Shown one piece after another: positions 5,948 to 8,256 of a DNA stretch of 8,256 bases. The DNA is taken from assembly GCF_001949125.1 (NCBI RefSeq), contig NZ_MSTI01000073.1:1-8256 (forward strand), in the 5' to 3' direction. The stretch is from Deinococcus marmoris (GTDB lineage: Bacteria; Deinococcota; Deinococci; Deinococcales; Deinococcaceae). The notes under the pieces were generated by a model. The model had not been told where the DNA came from, did no database searches, and was given only the letters and a program-made list of their open reading frames with translations. The position numbers and the translations under genes are program-made. Every line of letters begins with the position of its first letter. Positions within the stretch are counted from its first letter, which is position 1.

Positions 5948-5966
5948 GGCCCGCGAAAAGCGGGCC
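5948..5966. repeat. 7-bp hairpin just before the AAA+ start
   Basis: GGCCCGC, a 5-base loop GAAAA, then GCGGGCC. It lies two bases before the ATG at 5945. In the mRNA it would cover the normal ribosome binding site, so it may limit translation or indicate that the true start is further downstream. The rest of the 215-base divergent intergenic region (5946-6160) shows no clear promoter for the leftward gene. Confidence 0.4.
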
Positions 5967-6128
5967 AGAGTTGAGGAGATCAAAGCACCCGGCATTCGAA
6001 GTACAGGGGTTTAGGAAGCGACTGCGATTCGGCAAAAACGCCACACCATTTCACTTTCAGGCGCGTTAAGGTGGGGCAGTTTCCCAGCCTCCAGCAACCC
6101 AAAAGCGGGGTGCCCCTCTCCCCCGCCA

Positions 6129-6160
6129 ATCTTCAAGATAATTGGTATTATCTTGAAGAT
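6129..6160. promoter_or_regulatory. Perfect dyad shaped like a dif/lox core site, overlapping a leaderless promoter
   Basis: ATCTTCAAGATAA (6129-6141), a 6-base centre TTGGTA, then TTATCTTGAAGAT (6148-6160). The 13-base arms are exact inverted repeats, and the inner ends ATAA / TTAT around six bases match the geometry of Xer dif sites. The ATG of a complete tyrosine recombinase follows with no gap. The right arm contains TATCTT (6149-6154) six bases before that ATG, a TANNNT box suited to a leaderless transcript. It could thus be the recombinase's own crossover site, an autoregulatory operator, or both. Confidence 0.6.
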
Positions 6161-7186
6161 ATGAACACCCTTCTCGAAGCCGCGAACCCCTCTCCAGGAG
6201 CCGCAAGAACAACCCTCGTCCGGTCCAGCGGCCCACAGTCCTGGCGCGACAAACCCGACGACGCCCTGCGCCGCGACGCCCTGCGCCTGCTCGGACAACT
6301 GCGCGAGAACGCCGCAGCCGCCCGCCCGGTCTGGGAAAACTTTTTCGACGCAGCCCTGGGCGATTCGGTGGGCAGCCCCCACACCCGGCGCAGTTACCAG
6401 CAGGGCGCGTGGACCTTTCTTCAGTGGGCGCTGTCCGGTGAAGGCGGCGTGGACCTGCTGCGCCCGGCCCGCCGCGACGGTCAGCGCTATCTGGGCTGGC
6501 TGCGAAGCCACCGCCCCGGCCAGCCGTACCGCCCGGCCACGTTGCAGGTGCGGATCGTCGCGGCCCGCGCCGTGATGTCGGCCCTGCGCTGGGCCGGACT
6601 GGGTGAGGCCCGTGACCCCTTCGGGGGCGTGCGCGTGCGGGCCGACGCCACGCCCAGCATCGTGAGCCGCCCGCCGTACGGTGACCCGGAACTGGCCGCC
6701 CTGCGGACCCTCGCCGAATCGCTGGACCCCGAGGACCGACGGCTGTGGGTGCTGACCCTGCTGTGCCTGCACGCCGGACTGCGGGTGGCCGAGGCACTGG
6801 CACTGACCCCGGACCAGATCGAGGGCGGCGGACGCTTCCTGCGGCTGACCGGCAAGGGCAGCAAGATGCGCCAGGTGCCGCTCAGTCAGCAGCTCATCAC
6901 CGAACTCTCCATGCTCAGCGCGCCGGACGGGCGGTACTTCGGGTGGTCCTACAACGACGTGACGTACCGCATGAAGGGGGTCATGGCGAACAGCGGGCTG
7001 ATCTGGCGCGGCTTTCACGGACTGCGGAAAGCCTGCGCCACCCGGCTGTATGAGGCCACGGGCGATTTCACGCGGGTCGGCCTGTTCCTGGGACACGCCA
7101 GCGCGGACACCACCCGGCGCTACGTCGCGGTGCGGGCCGATGACCTGAGCCGATATGTGGACGGCTGGACCGAGAACACGTACTGA
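6161..7186 (+). CDS. Tyrosine recombinase / integrase (XerD-like), complete active site
   Basis: This 341-residue protein has an N-terminal SAM-like core-binding domain (about 45-160, including TRRSYQQGAWTFLQWAL) and a C-terminal catalytic domain (about 175-335). All the expected catalytic residues are visible: R208 in HAGLRVAEALAL, K232 in TGKGSKMRQVPL, H286 and R289 in FHGLRKA, H312 in LGHAS, and the nucleophile Y321 in TTRRYV. It should cut and rejoin DNA through a 3'-phosphotyrosine intermediate, as in integration, excision or dimer resolution. The ATG at 6161 is preferred over a GTG at 6071 because the latter would translate the perfect dyad at 6129-6160; no Shine-Dalgarno precedes the ATG, so leaderless expression is likely. 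It is divergent from the AAA+ gene. An IS200/IS605 remnant begins just after its stop, leaving a normal-looking C-terminus. Confidence 0.88.
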   Translation: MNTLLEAANPSPGAARTTLVRSSGPQSWRDKPDDALRRDALRLLGQLRENAAAARPVWENFFDAALGDSVGSPHTRRSYQQGAWTFLQWALSGEGGVDLLRPARRDGQRYLGWLRSHRPGQPYRPATLQVRIVAARAVMSALRWAGLGEARDPFGGVRVRADATPSIVSRPPYGDPELAALRTLAESLDPEDRRLWVLTLLCLHAGLRVAEALALTPDQIEGGGRFLRLTGKGSKMRQVPLSQQLITELSMLSAPDGRYFGWSYNDVTYRMKGVMANSGLIWRGFHGLRKACATRLYEATGDFTRVGLFLGHASADTTRRYVAVRADDLSRYVDGWTENTY

Positions 7187-7206
7187 GTGTGGTGCACAGT
7201 GACCTA

Positions 7207-7226
7207 CCAACGGATGAATCCGTTGG
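7207..7226 (-). ncRNA. Possible 3' portion of an omega-RNA (right-end hairpin)
   Basis: TnpB proteins use an RNA transcribed from the end of tnpB through the transposon right end. That stretch, including the hairpin here and the dyad at 7236-7249, is intact on the minus strand even though the front of tnpB is gone. Whether it is still transcribed is unknown; only the hairpin is listed because the RNA ends cannot be seen. Confidence 0.3.
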
Positions 7227-7230
7227 CTTC

Positions 7231-7551
7231 TCAGACAACGCTTGCGTTGACTACCGCTACGCCTAAGCCTGATGGGACGGCCCGCCCCAGGATGTTCCGC
7301 GCTGCATTCAGGTCTGCATTCTCCTGATGACCGCAGGCGACACACCAAAACCGCGATTGACTGACCCGATTTGCCTTGCACGTATGCCCACATTGGTTGC
7401 AGGCTTGCGAGGTATAGCGGGGGTCTACGGCGACAACCTTTCGAGCGGCCCATACTGCCTTCTGCGACAGGAAAGAAAAGAACTGACCCCAGCCGACATC
7501 GTGGATAGACCGGGCCAGATTGCCCCGCCCCATGCCCTGATATTGCAAGGG
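7231..7551 (-). pseudogene. tnpB: TnpB, C-terminal fragment
   Basis: About 105 residues remain, out of roughly 370-410 in a full-length TnpB. The fragment begins near QYQGMGRGNLARSIHDVGW, the segment just after the lost RuvC-II glutamate region. It retains the zinc-ribbon cysteines (C50 and C53 in CNQCGH; C69 and C72 in CVACGH, counted from the TTG at 7548) and the RuvC-III aspartate in ADLNAARNI (D79). RuvC-I and RuvC-II are missing, so it cannot be an active RNA-guided nuclease. The reading frame stops making sense at about 7552-7557, where the IS3-family end begins; the missing part may lie beyond the other end of that element. Confidence 0.85.
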
Positions 7552-7563
7552 GTTAGTGGAGGA

Positions 7564-8256
7564 TCAGTTCGGTCTGGCCCGGTGTTCTTCAAATCGAGTG
7601 GGTGAGCGATACCCCCGGTTGGAATGGCGCCGCTCGCGGTTGTAGAACACCCGGGTCCACTCGAAGACCAAATTGCGCGTGTCAGTGCGGTTCCCCTGTG
7701 CCTTGTGGAGATCCAGTTCCACCTTGAGGGTGGCGAAGAAGCTCTCCATCGCGGCGTTGTCCCAGCATTCTCCCGTTCTGCTCAGGCTCTGGAGCGCCTC
7801 CAGGCGCTCCAGAGCCTGTCGATACTCGCTGCTGGCGTATTGAACCCCCTGGTCGGAGTGGTGGAGGATCCCCTGTCCTGGGCGTCGGAGTCGCTGGGCC
7901 ATCGTAAGTGCGGCCACGACCAGCTCGGTGTGGAGCGTCTTGCGCATCGCCCAACCGACAATCTTCCTGGAGAAAAGGTCCATGACCACCGCCAGGTACA
8001 TCCAGCCCTCCTGGGTCGGCAAATAGGTAATGTCTGTCACCCACTTCTGGTTGGGCCGGTCCGCAGTGAACTCACGGTTGAGGAGATTTTCGGCCACTGG
8101 ATGGCGGTGCTTGGAATTTGTCGTCGAGCGGAATTTCCGTTTGCAGCGCACCCTGAGACCTGCCGCCTTCATCAGCCGGGTGATCCGCGCCCGACTGACC
8201 TGCAACCCCTCGTCTGCCAGGACTGCCTGGACGCGGGGGGCACCATAGGTGCCCCG
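7564..8256 (-). CDS. IS3-family transposase OrfB, 5' end missing
   Basis: The frame is open from the window edge, giving 230 visible residues. It starts with RGTYGAPRVQAVLADEG, the typical segment at the beginning of the IS3 OrfB HTH_21-like region; a TTG at 8205 is inside the gene and is not a start. The DDE integrase core is complete: D75 in VTDITY, D135 in HHSDQGVQY and E171 in DNAAMESFF, with the classic 35 residues between the last two. The protein ends with FYNRERRHSNRGYRSPTRFE, the usual IS3 C-terminus. In this family OrfB is normally made as an OrfAB fusion by -1 frameshifting, but that region is not in view. Apart from the missing front there is no sign of decay. Confidence 0.92.
   Translation of the reverse strand, partial: RGTYGAPRVQAVLADEGLQVSRARITRLMKAAGLRVRCKRKFRSTTNSKHRHPVAENLLNREFTADRPNQKWVTDITYLPTQEGWMYLAVVMDLFSRKIVGWAMRKTLHTELVVAALTMAQRLRRPGQGILHHSDQGVQYASSEYRQALERLEALQSLSRTGECWDNAAMESFFATLKVELDLHKAQGNRTDTRNLVFEWTRVFYNRERRHSNRGYRSPTRFEEHRARPN
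7783..7818. repeat. 17-bp perfect inverted repeat inside orfB
   Basis: CAGGCTCTGGAGCGCCT, a 2-base centre, then AGGCGCTCCAGAGCCTG. It codes for QALERLEALQSL between the second aspartate and the glutamate of the DDE core. The 36-base palindrome would form a very stable hairpin in both DNA and mRNA. Confidence 0.85.

Larger units (their letters stand above)
7187..7556 (-). mobile_element. IS200/IS605-family remnant (3' part and right end)
   Basis: The remnant consists of the 3' third of tnpB (7231 upward) and the noncoding right end (about 7187-7230). The right end holds the hairpin CCAACGGA-TGAA-TCCGTTGG (7207-7226), the type of subterminal hairpin recognised by the Y1 transposase TnpA in this family. 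A second dyad CAACGC-TT-GCGTTG (7236-7249) lies in the last codons of tnpB. No tnpA is present in the window. The 5' side is cut at about 7552-7557 by the IS3-family element. The exact outer boundary next to the recombinase gene cannot be set from this sequence alone. Confidence 0.75.
7557..8256 (-). mobile_element. IS3-family insertion sequence, partial (runs off the window)
   Basis: The element end is placed at about 7557, where TGGAGGATCAGTTCGG begins: it starts with TG as IS3 ends do, lies seven bases beyond the orfB stop, and coincides with the break in tnpB. The other end, orfA and the target duplication lie outside the window, so the boundary is approximate. Confidence 0.7.

Noticed and set aside
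6129..6160. Radiation/desiccation response motif (RDRM)
   Set aside because: The dyad is longer and its half-sites do not match the palindrome known upstream of Deinococcus damage-response genes.
6011..7453. 480-codon open frame on the minus strand
   Set aside because: It lies antisense to the complete tyrosine recombinase and part of tnpB; composition is rich in G, R, Q, H and P without domains. It is a reading shadow of GC-rich coding sequence.
1..8256. CRISPR array, tRNA or rRNA genes
   Set aside because: No regularly spaced repeats and no tRNA cloverleaf or rRNA sequence were seen on either strand.

Overview
The window is high-GC DNA apart from a lower-GC left edge. Its content is typical of an accessory region, probably a plasmid or genomic island: two tyrosine-recombinase-like genes, remnants of two insertion sequences, decayed gene fragments and one compact operon of unfamiliar genes. 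A Deinococcus host is my best guess. The evidence is the GC-rich codon use, genes that start with no Shine-Dalgarno directly behind a TANNNT box (leaderless starts are common in that genus), and the IS200/IS605 and IS3 remnants. This is inference, not proof.

Layout. Positions 1-564 hold no convincing gene, only short dyads, a shared noncoding repeat and a promoter. At 565-1416 (+) lies a tyrosine-recombinase-like protein that lacks most of its catalytic residues. Positions 1448-2130 (-) hold a small ORF with a good ribosome binding site, running into decayed sequence with a recognisable helix-turn-helix. Two hairpins at 2269-2367 close an operon transcribed leftward. In order of transcription the operon is: a 120-codon ORF with a disturbed middle (4274-3912), a 162-residue protein with two copies of a trypco2-like fold (3915-3427), a HEIGH zinc-metallopeptidase-like protein (3430-2801) and a 129-residue protein of unknown function (2804-2415). 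Each neighbouring pair overlaps by the four bases ATGA. Upstream on the same strand is a MoxR/dynein-type AAA+ ATPase (5945-4413). Divergent from it is a complete tyrosine recombinase (6161-7186, +), whose ATG directly abuts a perfect dyad shaped like a dif or lox core site. The right end holds the 3' part of an IS200/IS605 tnpB, cut off by an IS3-family element that runs out of the window.

How the parts may work together. A regulatory or remodelling AAA+ ATPase, a trypco2-like module and a putative peptidase with tight translational coupling resemble the modular NTPase/peptidase conflict (defence) systems described in bacteria. The recombinases on either side suggest the block moves as a cassette. 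The coupling and motifs are seen in the sequence; the defence role is inferred. One cassette gene carries what looks like a compensating pair of frameshifts, and the flanks contain a diverged noncoding repeat in direct orientation (462-555 and 4306-4415) that could mark the edges of an older insertion.
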